A DNA stretch of 64,000 nucleotides from Stanieria sp. NIES-3757. Lineage in GTDB: Bacteria > Cyanobacteriota > Cyanobacteriia > Cyanobacteriales > Xenococcaceae. The translations under genes and the position numbers were made by a program. The stretch spans positions 2,170,001 through 2,234,000 of the forward strand of contig AP017375.1 of the NCBI GenBank assembly GCA_002355455.1, in the 5' to 3' direction. Shown here one piece after another: positions 31,702-41,016 of the stretch (position 1 is its first letter; every line of letters starts with the position of its first letter). The notes under the pieces are model-generated. The model was given only the letters and a program-made list of their open reading frames with translations, searched no databases and was not told where the DNA came from.

Positions 31702-32008
31702 AATGTTTGCTCCTCACAGAAAGTATGCAACCGACTCTAAATGGTTTTAATTTTGACCCCGTAGAACTCTATCATATCCGCTCTCTAATCCCGATCAACA
31801 GGGACGTAAATATAAAGTTTTAAGTTTCAAGATTATCAAAGAAATATAAAAGTAATCACTTAGGCGAATCACAAGAGGAGGTTGATAAATTTCTTATGAA
31901 CTTCGCCTAATTATGGTGTCATTCTATAATTTTGTCTACCTTTTTGAGCGGTTAAAATGTTGTCTCAGTTTAAAGTAGATGGAATTGATATTTTAGGCAA
32001 ATGGAGGA
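31702..32008. other. Intergenic region between antiporter and amidase genes
   Basis: About 307 bp with the promoter of the amidase gene on the minus strand. No repeat or small gene was seen. Confidence 0.4.
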
Positions 32009-33403
32009 CTAAGTAATTGTTTCAGGTTTGGTTTCTATTTCTTTAAACACCAACCTCAGTAAAGGAGGTGCAATAAAAGTAGTTAAAATAACCATCATAA
32101 TGATAGCTGCTTCCGTAGATTCTGAAAGAGCTCCACTAGCAGAGCCTACACCAGCAAATACAAGTCCTACTTCACCTCGAGGAATCATTCCCACACCAAT
32201 AGATAGTTTATTTAGATCGTTTTGACCAAAAAGAGTAAATCCAGTAATTACTTTACCCAGAATAGCAACCAAAATTAAAAATGTGGCAATAATTAATCCT
32301 TCTCGATTACTCGGAATCGCTGGATTAAGTACACTGAGGTCGGTTTTAGCTCCAACACAGACAAAGAAGACTGGTACAAGGATATCGGCTACGGGAATTA
32401 CTTGTTCTTCTAGCTCTTTACGTTTTTCTGTTTCTGCTAAAACTAAACCAGCAGCAAAAGCACCTAAAATAGCTTCTAATTGAATAGCTGTGGCGATATA
32501 AGACAAGGTAAAAGCAAAAATAAGAGCAGTCAATAAAACTTGACCGCGAGTTTTCATTTCATTTACCAAGCCGACAAAGTAAGGGCTTAAGAAACGACCG
32601 ATTAGAATAGCACCAATTAAGAAAGCACCTGCACTAATTATTAGGTATATAATATTGACTATTTGAACTTCTCCAGTTTTGACTAGACTGGCTACTACGG
32701 CTAGAACGATAATACCTAAAACATCATCAAGTACGGCAGCACCAATAATAATTTGTCCTTCTTTAGAACTGAGTTGTCCAAGTTCAGCTAATACTTTGGC
32801 AGTAATACCAATACTAGTAGCAGTTAAGGCTGCTCCTGCAAAAATAGCGGGGATTACAGGAACGTTAAAAAGATAAACTAAACCAGCCGTACCCGTGGCA
32901 AAAGGAGCAACTACTCCTACTACTGCGACTATAGCAGCTTGAGGCCCGACCCGAATTAACTCTTTAAGGTCTGATTCTAAACCAATTTCAAATAAAAGAA
33001 TAATTACCCCTAATTCGGCTAACAAAGAAATAACTTCACTTTGAGCAGCAAATACTGATTCTGTAGCTTCAGGGGTTAAACCAGCCGTGTTTTGTAAAAA
33101 GGTAATAATTAAAGAGCTTTCAGCCGTAGAACCACTTTCAGGAAATACTAATAAATGAAAAGCCGATACTCCAACTAAGACACCACCTACTAATTCACCT
33201 AAAACGGGCGGAAGATTGATCCGAGCGCAAATTTCACCGCCCAATTTACTAGCAAAATAAACTATAACTAAACTAAGTAATACTCCTGCTAGGACTAAAG
33301 TACTATTTGAGGTTTCTGATTCTTTGGCTGTCGCTAATAGAGGAGTAAACCAAGATAGTGAGGAAAAAGAATTTAAATTCATCCAAGAAAAAAGATTGGT
33401 CAT
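32009..33403 (-). CDS. nhaS3: Na+/H+ (or K+/H+) antiporter, CPA2 family
   Basis: This 464-residue protein with about twelve to thirteen membrane helices belongs to the cation:proton antiporter-2 family. Seen: FASKLGGEICARINLPPVLGEL and GGVLVGVSAFHLL near 55-85; LFEIGLESDLKELIRVGPQA near 137, the conserved acidic transport core; FAGAALTATSIGITAKVL, SKEGQIIIGAAVLDDVLGI near 210-225 with the Asp pair; IPRGEVGLVFAGVG near 410. Overall it resembles the thylakoid antiporter NhaS3 of Synechocystis, essential there, but this ortholog call is from memory of family features and not from an alignment. N-terminal ~30 residues may be cleaved. Confidence 0.82.
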   Translation of the reverse strand: MTNLFSWMNLNSFSSLSWFTPLLATAKESETSNSTLVLAGVLLSLVIVYFASKLGGEICARINLPPVLGELVGGVLVGVSAFHLLVFPESGSTAESSLIITFLQNTAGLTPEATESVFAAQSEVISLLAELGVIILLFEIGLESDLKELIRVGPQAAIVAVVGVVAPFATGTAGLVYLFNVPVIPAIFAGAALTATSIGITAKVLAELGQLSSKEGQIIIGAAVLDDVLGIIVLAVVASLVKTGEVQIVNIIYLIISAGAFLIGAILIGRFLSPYFVGLVNEMKTRGQVLLTALIFAFTLSYIATAIQLEAILGAFAAGLVLAETEKRKELEEQVIPVADILVPVFFVCVGAKTDLSVLNPAIPSNREGLIIATFLILVAILGKVITGFTLFGQNDLNKLSIGVGMIPRGEVGLVFAGVGSASGALSESTEAAIIMMVILTTFIAPPLLRLVFKEIETKPETIT

Positions 33404-33524
33404 GTTGTGGGCATAGAGATCGCTTTATCTAATGTATAAGCTTATCGGTTGATAGTGATTAATCTGGTATTAGTTTTATCTAGTTTTTGGTGAAGGATTT
33501 AAACTTATATACTACAAACAAACA

Positions 33525-33547
33525 AAGGTTTGACTATGCCAAACCTT
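33525..33547 (-). terminator. Probable terminator after cynS
   Basis: A perfect 8-bp stem AAGGTTTG/CAAACCTT with a loop of seven. On the minus strand it is followed by TTGTTTGTTTG, a T-rich but interrupted run. It lies 46 bp beyond the cynS stop. Confidence 0.45.
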
Positions 33548-33592
33548 ATCTCTGCAAGCTTTTTAATATATATTTAAGCCGTTATAAAAGTT

Positions 33593-34036
33593 TTACCACT
33601 TCTTATATGGTAAAAATTTACCACACATAATAACTTGAACGCGATCGCCTTTGGGATCTTCGACTTTTTCGACTTCAAGGGTAAAGTCAATTGCACTCAT
33701 AATGCCATCGCCAAATTTTTCGTGAATTACTGCTTTGAGTGGCATTCCATAAACTTGCATAATTTCATAGAAACGATAAATTAAAGGGTCAGTGGGAATA
33801 GTGGGTTCAAGAGAACCTTTGAGGGGAGGTACGGTTAAAGGTTCAGCCATTGATGCTGGTAAATCTAAAGCAGTGACAATTTTAGTAGCTTCTTCAATGT
33901 CAGCACTAGCTTGACGGTAGATTACTGAAGCAATCCATGTTTCATCCCTACCGACAATTTTTTCTAAATCTTCAAAGGTGATCCCTTTAGCTTTTTTGGC
34001 TGCTAAAAGTTTTTCTGTGATTTCTGCGGTTGCCAT
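33593..34036 (-). CDS. cynS: Cyanate hydratase (cyanase)
   Basis: This 147-residue enzyme decomposes cyanate with bicarbonate to ammonia and CO2, so it detoxifies cyanate and supplies nitrogen. Seen: N-terminal helical DNA-binding-like domain with [20 protein letters not shown]; the catalytic domain with [32 protein letters not shown] (quoted in parts: Arg of LIYRFYEI near 87, Glu of [10 protein letters not shown], and Ser of IMSAIDF, the known catalytic triad) and the C-terminal [19 protein letters not shown] lies eight bases before the ATG. In cyanobacteria cynS is known to be nitrogen-controlled through NtcA. A DUF1348 gene lies 63 bp upstream on the same strand. Confidence 0.97.
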   Translation of the reverse strand: MATAEITEKLLAAKKAKGITFEDLEKIVGRDETWIASVIYRQASADIEEATKIVTALDLPASMAEPLTVPPLKGSLEPTIPTDPLIYRFYEIMQVYGMPLKAVIHEKFGDGIMSAIDFTLEVEKVEDPKGDRVQVIMCGKFLPYKKW

Positions 34037-34052
34037 AATTAAGTTCTCCTTA

Positions 34053-34066
34053 ATAAGCTAAATTAC
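34053..34066 (-). promoter_or_regulatory. NtcA-box-like sequence upstream of cynS
   Basis: On the minus strand GTA-N8-TAT occurs just upstream of the cynS ribosome-binding site, one base from the NtcA consensus GTA-N8-TAC. With such a short, partly degenerate pattern a chance match is quite possible. Confidence 0.25.
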
Positions 34067-34099
34067 ACTGTTAAATTAAATTTTTTTAATTTGGTTAAT

Positions 34100-34528
34100 C
34101 TAAGGCTGACGTTCCCAACGAAGCTTTCGTTCAGATTCTTTAATCGGCACATCATTAATACTGGCTTCTCGTCTTCTCATCAAACCATTTTCGGCAAATT
34201 CCCATTGTTCATTGCCATAGGCGCAATACCAGAATCCAGAATCATCATGCCATTCGTACTCAAAACGCACAGAAATACGATTATCGGTAAAACTCCACAA
34301 TTCTTTTTTGAGACGATAATCTAATTCTTTAGCCCACTTGCGTTGAAGGAAAGCCTTAATTGCTTCTCTACCGCTGAAAAATTCAGCACGGTTGCGCCAC
34401 TGAGAATCTTCGGTATAAGCTAGAGCAACTCGCTCTGGATCTCTAGTATTCCAAGCATCTTCAGCAGCTTGTACTTTTGCTTTAGCAGTTTCTAAAGTAA
34501 ATGGTGGCAGAGGTGGCTTACTTTCCAT
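34100..34528 (-). CDS. DUF1348 / SnoaL-like (NTF2 fold) protein
   Basis: This is a 142-residue protein from ATG 34528. An upstream in-frame ATG at 34600 would add 24 residues, but the family begins directly with the motif [20 protein letters not shown], so the shorter start is preferred. Seen: [38 protein letters not shown], the aromatic C-terminal stretch with [19 protein letters not shown], and [13 protein letters not shown] at the end, all hallmarks of DUF1348 (nuclear transport factor 2 fold). Members may bind or degrade small molecules; function unproven. It lies 63 bp upstream of cynS and may share its transcript. Confidence 0.85.
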   Translation of the reverse strand: MESKPPLPPFTLETAKAKVQAAEDAWNTRDPERVALAYTEDSQWRNRAEFFSGREAIKAFLQRKWAKELDYRLKKELWSFTDNRISVRFEYEWHDDSGFWYCAYGNEQWEFAENGLMRRREASINDVPIKESERKLRWERQP

Positions 34529-34636
34529 AGGAACTATTGCAAAATTTTTATGTATGTTACCAGCCACACTCAAAATTTGACATTGGATTATTTTTCGCAA
34601 AAATAGGATTTTTTTTCGCTAGTTGCAATTTAAAAC

Positions 34637-36289
34637 TTAGGAAACTTTTAAAGGAATTTGCACTGTAACGGTAGTTCCTACTCCCACTTCACTATCAATT
34701 GTGAGCTTTCCCTGTAGTAGTTCAACAAATCGCTTAACGATATTTAAACCCAAACCAGTTCCAGGGATATTACTAACATTTTTCCCTCGCTGAAAAGGTT
34801 CAAAAATATGTTTGAGATCTTGAGGTGGAATTCCTAAACCGCGATCGCTTATAGTAAAAATTATTTCGTTATTTTGACAGGCTAACTTAAATGCGATCGC
34901 ACTATCATTCGGAGAATATTTAATTGAATTAGAAATAATATTAGTCAAAATTGCATGAAGTAAGTTTGGGTCTGTCTCAGCAATAATTTTAAGTCTATCG
35001 CTCGCAAATTCAATGGTCTTATTCGTAAGAGAAGTTTGAAATTCTTCAATTAAATTTTGACAGAATTCAACTAAATTTATAACTACAGGTTTAATGATAA
35101 TTTTTTCTGTATCAATTTTGCCAATTACTAACAACTCATCAATCATTTGAGTCATCCGATTGACATTAACTTCCATACCTGATAAATAATCAAATTTTTC
35201 TTCTAACGAAAGTTTAGAGTCATACCTTTTTAAAAAAGAGATTGAAAAAGCAATATTATTTAAAGGATTGCGAAATTCATGACAAACCATCGAGACAAAA
35301 CGCGATCTTAATTCACTTAATTCTTTCAATTGTTCGTTAGCTTGAGATAGTTCGGCAGTTCTTTCTTGTACTTTTAATTCCAACTCTTCATTAGCTCGTT
35401 GTAAAATAGTTTCACTCCATTTACGTTGAGTAATATCGCGAAAAGTAACAACTGCCCCAACTAATTTACCCTGTTCGTCATGGATCGGGGTGCTAATATA
35501 TTCTACTGGAAAGTTACTGCCATCTTTACGCCAAAATACTTCATCTTCAACTCGATGTACAATTCCATCCTTAAAAGCTGCATAAATCGGACATTGTTCC
35601 CGAGGATAAGAAGTATTATCTGCATGAGAATGATGTAAAACAGTATGCATTGATTTACCAATTAAGTCTTTAATGTCCCAACCAATCATTTTGGCAGCAG
35701 CGGGATTAACAAAAGTGGTATTTCCTTGTGAGTCTAAACCATAAACTCCTTCACCAATGGAATTAAGAATAAGTTGATGTTGACGACGTAGATTAGCTAA
35801 TTCTACATTTGTTTGTTTAGCAATTTTTGGTTGAAGCAAACGAAAATAAATTTGCCATAAATCATAAACATTAATTAATCCTATTTTAAAATTGGACTTA
35901 ACTACAACAGGTTCATAAACATCAAATAAACTTCGTTTATTGATACGGTTAATGGCTTCATCAATAGAATAATCTTGGTCAATTAATAAATAATCTTGCG
36001 CTTGTAACCACCATTCTTTACAAGTACTAAATGATTTTTTTTTGACTTGTTGCCATTTTTGAGTTTGAGATTTCCACTGCCACCAACGTTGACGAGAAAT
36101 CATTCCCATGATTTGATTTTCATTAATAATTAAAATACCAATAGCAACAGAATTTTGTTCAAAATAATTAGCTAAATCTTGATATGTATTTTTTGATGAA
36201 AATATATTTGTTTTAATCTGAACTTCTGTCAAAATTTGACTAATCGAAATTTTATTGAAAATGTCAATTTGAATTTTTTTCATGCTCAC
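34637..36289 (-). CDS. Sensor histidine kinase with CBS-like and PAS domains
   Basis: This 550-residue cytoplasmic kinase has three parts. Residues ~1-150 form a paired-CBS-like module (VAIGILIINENQIMGMISRQ, then IDQDYSIDEAINRI, VYEPVVVKSNFKIGLINVYDLW). A PAS domain lies at ~168-290, with LDSQGNTTFVNPAAAKMIGW and VTFRDITQRK. A coiled coil leads to HisKA with H337 in VCHEFRNPLNN and the HATPase (N box NIISNSIKYSP, G1 DRGLGIPPQD, G2 GTGLGLNI). No membrane helix was found. It is divergent from the AraC-type response regulator 426 bp away, which is its likely partner. The stimulus is unknown. Confidence 0.9.
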   Translation of the reverse strand: MSMKKIQIDIFNKISISQILTEVQIKTNIFSSKNTYQDLANYFEQNSVAIGILIINENQIMGMISRQRWWQWKSQTQKWQQVKKKSFSTCKEWWLQAQDYLLIDQDYSIDEAINRINKRSLFDVYEPVVVKSNFKIGLINVYDLWQIYFRLLQPKIAKQTNVELANLRRQHQLILNSIGEGVYGLDSQGNTTFVNPAAAKMIGWDIKDLIGKSMHTVLHHSHADNTSYPREQCPIYAAFKDGIVHRVEDEVFWRKDGSNFPVEYISTPIHDEQGKLVGAVVTFRDITQRKWSETILQRANEELELKVQERTAELSQANEQLKELSELRSRFVSMVCHEFRNPLNNIAFSISFLKRYDSKLSLEEKFDYLSGMEVNVNRMTQMIDELLVIGKIDTEKIIIKPVVINLVEFCQNLIEEFQTSLTNKTIEFASDRLKIIAETDPNLLHAILTNIISNSIKYSPNDSAIAFKLACQNNEIIFTISDRGLGIPPQDLKHIFEPFQRGKNVSNIPGTGLGLNIVKRFVELLQGKLTIDSEVGVGTTVTVQIPLKVS

Positions 36290-36715
36290 GAAGTTTAGAT
36301 ACGCTCAAAAATTATCTTAGTTTATCTATTACAATTAATTTAAAATTTTAGTATTTCAAATATTTACTGCGCTTTTCAATTTGTCAGAATGCGAATTACA
36401 AAGCTAACAGCTAATAATTTATTTAGAATATCCTTCCAAGATAAAAATTGCTGTTAATTTCATTTTAATTAAACTGTCTCAACTGTCTCACTTGATTTAT
36501 TGTATATTTTGTTACTGCTAAGACATAAATTAAATTGTTAAGTAAAAAGAACAGTATTGTAGTTTTTACTTAATGAAATACGCCTAAAACCTTATTAAAT
36601 ATTAATTATTCAGCCTTAATACTTAATTAAAATAAATCTGATTAATTTGAAAAACCCTAAACAAATTAAAAATATTTTTTTACTTCTGATTGATTATTAA
36701 AGATTTAATTTTAAA
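36290..36715. other. Divergent intergenic region between kinase and regulator
   Basis: About 426 bp, strongly AT-rich, with no gene. It must hold both promoters. A TGTCTCAACTGTCTCA direct repeat occurs at about 36475-36490, a possible regulator site. Confidence 0.45.
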
Positions 36716-37483
36716 ATGAAAACAATTCTTGTCATTGAGGATGAGACACAAACTCGTAAAATTTTGCTTAATTGTCTACGATTTGAAGGCTTTCATGCAC
36801 TTGAAGCCGATAATGGCATAACAGGAATAAAATTAGCCCAAACTCATCAGCCAGATTTAATTATTTGCGATATTATGATGGCCGAAATGGATGGCTATCA
36901 AGTAATTTCTGCATTACGCCAACAATCTTCTACTGCTACTATTCCTTTGATATTTTTAACGGCAAAAGTATCTCTTTTTGAGCTTCGGTTAGGGATGGAG
37001 TTGGGTGCGGATGATTATCTAACGAAACCTTGTACTGTGGAACAATTTTTAGCTGCAATTACAGCAAGATTAAAACGACAAGAACAATTAAAAGAAGTAT
37101 ATAGTAATAATTCTAAAATTTTGTCTACTTCAACTACTATTTTTCCTAATTGTCCCAGATTAAATGTAGTTTTTAATTTTATTGAACATTATTATTTTCA
37201 ATCAATTAGACTCCAAGATGTTGCTCAAGCAGTTGGATATTCTCCTGCTTATTTAACTAATTTAATGCAGGAGCTAACTGGACGAACAGTTAAACAATGG
37301 ATTATTGAACGCAGAATGTTTCACGCTCGTGAACTTTTACTGAATACTGAACAATCAATAACTCAAATTGCTGAGGCTACCGGCTATCTAGATACAGGTT
37401 ATTTTATTCGTAAATTTCGTCAACTTCACGGAATTTCTCCGCAAGTGTGGCGCAAAAATTCACATGCCTATTTAGATAATTAA
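36716..37483 (+). CDS. Response regulator with REC and AraC-type DNA-binding domains
   Basis: This is a 255-residue regulator. The receiver domain spans 1-120: IEDE acidic pair at 7-10, phospho-acceptor D52 in LIICDIMM, Thr in LIFLTAKVS and Lys in YLTKPC. After a short linker, residues ~142-250 form an AraC/XylS double helix-turn-helix: LQDVAQAVGYSPAYLTNLMQ and ITQIAEATGYLDTGYFIRKF, then HGISPQVWR. REC-AraC architecture is less common than OmpR or NarL types but is known in cyanobacteria. It is divergent from the histidine kinase at 34637-36289. No Shine-Dalgarno is clear. Confidence 0.92.
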   Translation: MKTILVIEDETQTRKILLNCLRFEGFHALEADNGITGIKLAQTHQPDLIICDIMMAEMDGYQVISALRQQSSTATIPLIFLTAKVSLFELRLGMELGADDYLTKPCTVEQFLAAITARLKRQEQLKEVYSNNSKILSTSTTIFPNCPRLNVVFNFIEHYYFQSIRLQDVAQAVGYSPAYLTNLMQELTGRTVKQWIIERRMFHARELLLNTEQSITQIAEATGYLDTGYFIRKFRQLHGISPQVWRKNSHAYLDN

Positions 37484-37571
37484 AGTGTTTTGATTAGCTA
37501 TCTAAATCAATTTTTTTATAAATTAACTTTTGTAAAGAAAAGTATGGTAATATTAAGTAGATAGAAATCAT

Positions 37572-37611
37572 AAAAAACTCGCGATCGCAAGATAATTGCT
37601 TAGACCGCGAG
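37572..37611 (-). terminator. Terminator downstream of psaJ, stem built on a HIP1 site
   Basis: On the minus strand CTCGCGGTC pairs with GATCGCGAG (nine pairs, one G-T) and is followed by six T. One arm contains the HIP1 octamer GCGATCGC. It is about 170 bp past the psaJ stop and could also act weakly for the converging response regulator gene. Confidence 0.75.
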
Positions 37612-37623
37612 CTAATCTTTAAC

Positions 37624-37652
37624 AAGATATTTTGTTCGACTAATTATGTCAA
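37624..37652 (-). promoter_or_regulatory. Sigma70-like promoter in the psaJ 3' region
   Basis: On the minus strand TTGACA, a 17-bp spacer and TATCTT form a near-consensus promoter. Its predicted start is only about 45 bp before the T-tract of the terminator at 37572-37611, so any product would be a very short RNA. It may be a chance match. Confidence 0.35.
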
Positions 37653-37781
37653 CACATTGGTTGAACAAGCTAGACGGGGTGTACAAGGGTCTGAACCAAG
37701 TTCAAACTAAACTATACCCCCCTGGAAACTCAAGCATCTCCCAATTTCAAACTGCAACACAACAGCGAGTTTTAACTTTTC

Positions 37782-37904
37782 CTATGGGTGGAAGAGTAAA
37801 TCAGGATGAGCATAGTTAAATACAATCAACCAGACTGCTGTTTCCGCTAGCCACAACATGAGAATGACCGGAGCCAAAGAAAAGAATTTTTGCAAACCTT
37901 CCAT
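37782..37904 (-). CDS. psaJ: Photosystem I subunit IX
   Basis: This 40-residue small hydrophobic subunit of photosystem I lies next to PsaF and helps to bind antenna chlorophylls and carotenoid. Reading frame: ATG 37904 to TAG 37782. Seen: EGLQKFFSLAPVIL, then MLWLAETAVWLIVFNYAHPD and the end LLFHP, the typical PsaJ pattern of one membrane helix with a conserved N-terminal LxxFLSxAP-like element. It follows psaF by 38 bp on the same strand, the usual psaF-psaJ operon in cyanobacteria. Confidence 0.96.
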   Translation of the reverse strand: MEGLQKFFSLAPVILMLWLAETAVWLIVFNYAHPDLLFHP

Positions 37905-37942
37905 GAAATATTCTCCAAAAAACTTTACTAAGCAAAACTAAA

Positions 37943-38440
37943 TTAGCGAGGGGAGACGGGAACTTCAGAGTCTTTGACAGTTAACTTGCCAGTCGTCCAT
38001 TCACCAAAAGCAGCTAAAGGCCAAGCAGCAGAAGCAATCATACTTTTGACAGCTAAAGGCACATCAAGTATGACTTCTTTCATTTCGGGATCTTTGTCAT
38101 TACGGATCGCAATTAAATAAGAGCGACCAGCCCAACCAATACAGCCGGTGATATAAAGGAAGAGAACACTAGGAATAAAGAAATCTCCAATGTGTGACCA
38201 ACGACCATCAACAATTAGATGAGGATAGCCTTCTGGACCACAAAGAGCCTCTGCATAGACTGCAGCACGTCTTTGACCAGAGAGAGGATCGGAGGTAGTG
38301 TTAAGAAAATTCTTTGACTTTTGCTGATAAGCAGGGTTATCAGCACAGCGAGTCAAACCGGCAACCCCGTCTGCTGAAGCAGAAGGAGCAAAATTAAACC
38401 ACAAGGTAGCTACTAAAATTAAAGCAAACAATCGTCGCAT
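37943..38440 (-). CDS. psaF: Photosystem I subunit III (plastocyanin-docking)
   Basis: PsaF is a membrane subunit of photosystem I on the lumenal side. I chose ATG 38440 (165 residues), because the ten extra codons from 38470 precede a natural signal peptide that starts [13 protein letters not shown] and ends at SASA; AAGGAAA lies ahead of this ATG. Mature part: [19 protein letters not shown], then [20 protein letters not shown], a membrane helix [22 protein letters not shown], and a C-terminal segment [20 protein letters not shown]. These match the PsaF family. psaJ follows; tsaD is divergent upstream, a conserved cyanobacterial neighbourhood. Confidence 0.97.
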   Translation of the reverse strand: MRRLFALILVATLWFNFAPSASADGVAGLTRCADNPAYQQKSKNFLNTTSDPLSGQRRAAVYAEALCGPEGYPHLIVDGRWSHIGDFFIPSVLFLYITGCIGWAGRSYLIAIRNDKDPEMKEVILDVPLAVKSMIASAAWPLAAFGEWTTGKLTVKDSEVPVSPR

Positions 38441-38464
38441 GGATTTGTTTCCTTTTATTACATA

Positions 38465-38493
38465 ATACAAAGGTGTTTATACAAAAGCGTCAA
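38465..38493 (-). promoter_or_regulatory. Candidate psaF promoter
   Basis: On the minus strand TTGACG, 17 bp and TTGTAT precede the psaF start. A transcription start near 38458 would give a leader of about 18 nt before the ATG at 38440, which still includes the AAGGAAA site. Confidence 0.4.
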
Positions 38494-38589
38494 GATATCA
38501 TTGATACTCAGAAGTAATCTTACTCTGACCCATGAGTCGAGTAAAGCTTCCGTGAAGCAAGATAGTCTTTTACAACAACTTATCAAAGG

Positions 38590-39636
38590 ATGGGGACAAT
38601 TTTAGCAATCGAAACAAGTTGTGACGAAACATCGGTCGCAATTGTAAAGAATCGTCAAGTTTTAAGTAACATTGTGGCTTCTCAAATTCAGCTACATCGC
38701 ACTTATGGCGGTGTTGTACCAGAATTAGCCTCGCGTCAACATTTGGAAACAATAAACCCCTGTATAACAGAAGCTCTAGCTGAGGCAGGAAAAAATTGGC
38801 AAGAAATTGATGCGATCGCAGCTACTTGCGCGCCTGGTTTAGTAGGGGCATTATTGGTGGGAGTAACCGCAGCGAAAACATTGGCGATGTTGTATCAAAA
38901 ACCTTTTTTAGGAATACATCATCTTGAAGGACATATCTATGCTTCTTATCTGAGTGAACCTGAGCTACAACCACCTTTTTTATGTTTGTTAGTTTCTGGT
39001 GGTCATACGAGTATAATTTACGTCAAGGATTGTGGTTTATATCAAATGTTGGGATCGACTAGAGATGATGCTGCTGGCGAAGCTTTTGATAAGGTAGCAA
39101 GATTACTCAAGTTGGGTTATCCAGGTGGTCCAGTTATTGATAAACTAGCTCAACAAGGGAATCCTCAAGCATTTAAATTGCCAGAAGGTAAAATTTCTTT
39201 ACCAGAAGGTGGGTATCATCCTTATGATTCTAGTTTTAGTGGTTTAAAAACGGCAGTGTTAAGGTTAGTTCAAAAACTCGAACTAGAAGGTGATTTACCA
39301 GTGGTAGATTTGGCTGCTAGTTTTCAAGATACAGTAGCTAAAGTTTTAACCAAAAGAACAATTAAATGCGCTCTTGATTATGGTTTAAATAAAATTGCGA
39401 TCGGTGGTGGTGTTGCAGCCAATAGTGGTTTAAGAAAACATCTTTTAGCTGAGGCTCAAAAACACAATTTACAGGCTTATTTTCCTCCTCTTAAATTATG
39501 TACAGATAATGCAGCAATGATTGGTTGTGCAGCTTCTGAGCATTTTGCTCGCGGACATACTTCTGATTTGAATTTAGGAGTGCAATCTCGTCTAGAAATT
39601 ACAGAAGTAATGAAATTGTATGGCAAATCTAATTAA
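38590..39636 (+). CDS. tsaD: tRNA N6-adenosine threonylcarbamoyltransferase
   Basis: This 348-residue enzyme transfers threonylcarbamoyl to A37 of tRNAs that read ANN codons. Seen: [16 protein letters not shown] at 4-19, [13 protein letters not shown] near 45-57, the metal-binding [12 protein letters not shown] near 118, [15 protein letters not shown] near 140, [19 protein letters not shown] near 160, [11 protein letters not shown], and [15 protein letters not shown] near 278. All ASKHA/Kae1 signatures are present. ATG 38590 fits the family start. It is divergent from psaF. It was formerly called gcp. Confidence 0.97.
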   Translation: MGTILAIETSCDETSVAIVKNRQVLSNIVASQIQLHRTYGGVVPELASRQHLETINPCITEALAEAGKNWQEIDAIAATCAPGLVGALLVGVTAAKTLAMLYQKPFLGIHHLEGHIYASYLSEPELQPPFLCLLVSGGHTSIIYVKDCGLYQMLGSTRDDAAGEAFDKVARLLKLGYPGGPVIDKLAQQGNPQAFKLPEGKISLPEGGYHPYDSSFSGLKTAVLRLVQKLELEGDLPVVDLAASFQDTVAKVLTKRTIKCALDYGLNKIAIGGGVAANSGLRKHLLAEAQKHNLQAYFPPLKLCTDNAAMIGCAASEHFARGHTSDLNLGVQSRLEITEVMKLYGKSN

Positions 39637-39789
39637 ATTAGAGAAAATAGAAATAGATTGCTTTTGTCAGTAGTTAAAAGTTAATTTTAGGCTCAATTTT
39701 TTTTGGTATATAGCTAGGAACAAAAATTGAAATCAGTGTTTTTCTGACCTTGTAATTATCGACAATCGAGATTGATAGGAGTAGATAAC

Positions 39790-40944
39790 TTGCAACAGGA
39801 AGATCGAGTTTTTTTAACAGAAGAAGAGGAAGAAGAAAAAGAAGATTTATTTGACTATGCTTATGAAAAACCTGGTAGTTTACCAGGTACTTTAAGTATA
39901 GAAGAAGATGCTCAACCACCCGAAATTGTATTAATTGATTATAACGCTAAGTATGCTACTAGAATTAATAATCTTACTCCTGAAGAATGTGCTAGTTACT
40001 TAGATACCGAATCAGTTTCTTGGGTTGATGTTTGTGGATTAGGTAGTGAAGATATTCTGAAGCGATTGGGCAAAGTTTTTAAACTTCATCCCTTAGTTTT
40101 AGAAGATGTAGTTAATGTTCCTCAAAGACCAAAAGTTGAAGATTATCAAGACCAATTAGTTATCATTACTCAAATGGCAGTACCTAAACCAAAAGGAGAA
40201 GGTTTTTGGTTAGAACAAGTTAGTTTGATTGTAGGTAAATATTATTTATTAACTGTACAAGAAGAACCAGAGAGAGATTGTTTTCATCCAGTTCGGAGGA
40301 GAATTAGACTCAAACAAGGCAACATTAGAAGTAAAGGTTCTGATTATTTGGCTTATTCTTTATGGGATGCAATTATTGATGGGTTTTTTCCTATTTTAGA
40401 AAGCTACGGTGAAAAAATTGAAAATTTAGAAGATGAAGTATTATTTAATCCTAGCAGTCAAACTTTGGGTAAAATCTATCAAGTTAAACGGGAATTATTA
40501 GCTTTACGAAGGGCGATTTGGCCACAAAGAACAGCAATTAATATTTTAATTAGAGATGGTAGTTCTTTAATTACTGATGATGTTCTAGTTTATTTACGCG
40601 ATTGTTACGATCATATTATTCAAATTATTGATGTAATTGAAACTTATAGAGAATTAGCTTCCAGTTTAACCGATGTTTATCTTTCTGCTGTTAGTAATAA
40701 AATGAATGAAGTGATGAAATTACTAACGGTTATTTCTACTATTTTTATCCCTTTAACTTTTATTGTTGGTGTTTATGGCATGAATTTCAATACAGAAATT
40801 TCTCCTTGGAATATGCCAGAGTTAGATTGGTATTGGGGTTATCCTTTGTGTTGGCTTATTATGATTGCGATCGCAAGTGGATTAATTTATTTCTTTTGGC
40901 GTAAGGGGTGGTTTAATAATAATTCTTTTTATAAAGAGGATTGA
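39790..40944 (+). CDS. corA: Magnesium/cobalt transporter CorA
   Basis: This protein of about 384 residues forms a pentameric Mg2+ channel. Start choice: TTG 39790 has AGGAG (39777-39781) at a spacing of eight bases, so it is favoured over the TTG at 39772, which would add six residues and contain the ribosome-binding site. The amino end is very acidic (TEEEEEEKEDLFDY), followed by the cytoplasmic funnel domain (VDVCGLGSEDIL, HPLVLEDVVNVPQRPKVEDY) and the long stalk helix. It ends with helix TM1, with the selectivity signature VGVYGMNF near 335, and TM2. The C-terminus is short and basic. All features fit CorA (CorA/Mrs2 family). Confidence 0.94.
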   Translation: MQQEDRVFLTEEEEEEKEDLFDYAYEKPGSLPGTLSIEEDAQPPEIVLIDYNAKYATRINNLTPEECASYLDTESVSWVDVCGLGSEDILKRLGKVFKLHPLVLEDVVNVPQRPKVEDYQDQLVIITQMAVPKPKGEGFWLEQVSLIVGKYYLLTVQEEPERDCFHPVRRRIRLKQGNIRSKGSDYLAYSLWDAIIDGFFPILESYGEKIENLEDEVLFNPSSQTLGKIYQVKRELLALRRAIWPQRTAINILIRDGSSLITDDVLVYLRDCYDHIIQIIDVIETYRELASSLTDVYLSAVSNKMNEVMKLLTVISTIFIPLTFIVGVYGMNFNTEISPWNMPELDWYWGYPLCWLIMIAIASGLIYFFWRKGWFNNNSFYKED

Positions 40945-41016
40945 GTCTTGGGGGAAACAAGCTAATAGTTGATTAATTGTTTTTTTAATAACTAATTAAG
41001 AAATTAATTTTAAATT

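Noticed and set aside
32028-32876. Small plus-strand frames opposite the antiporter gene
   Set aside because: Antisense shadows rich in Ser/Pro/Thr. The minus-strand antiporter accounts for the sequence.
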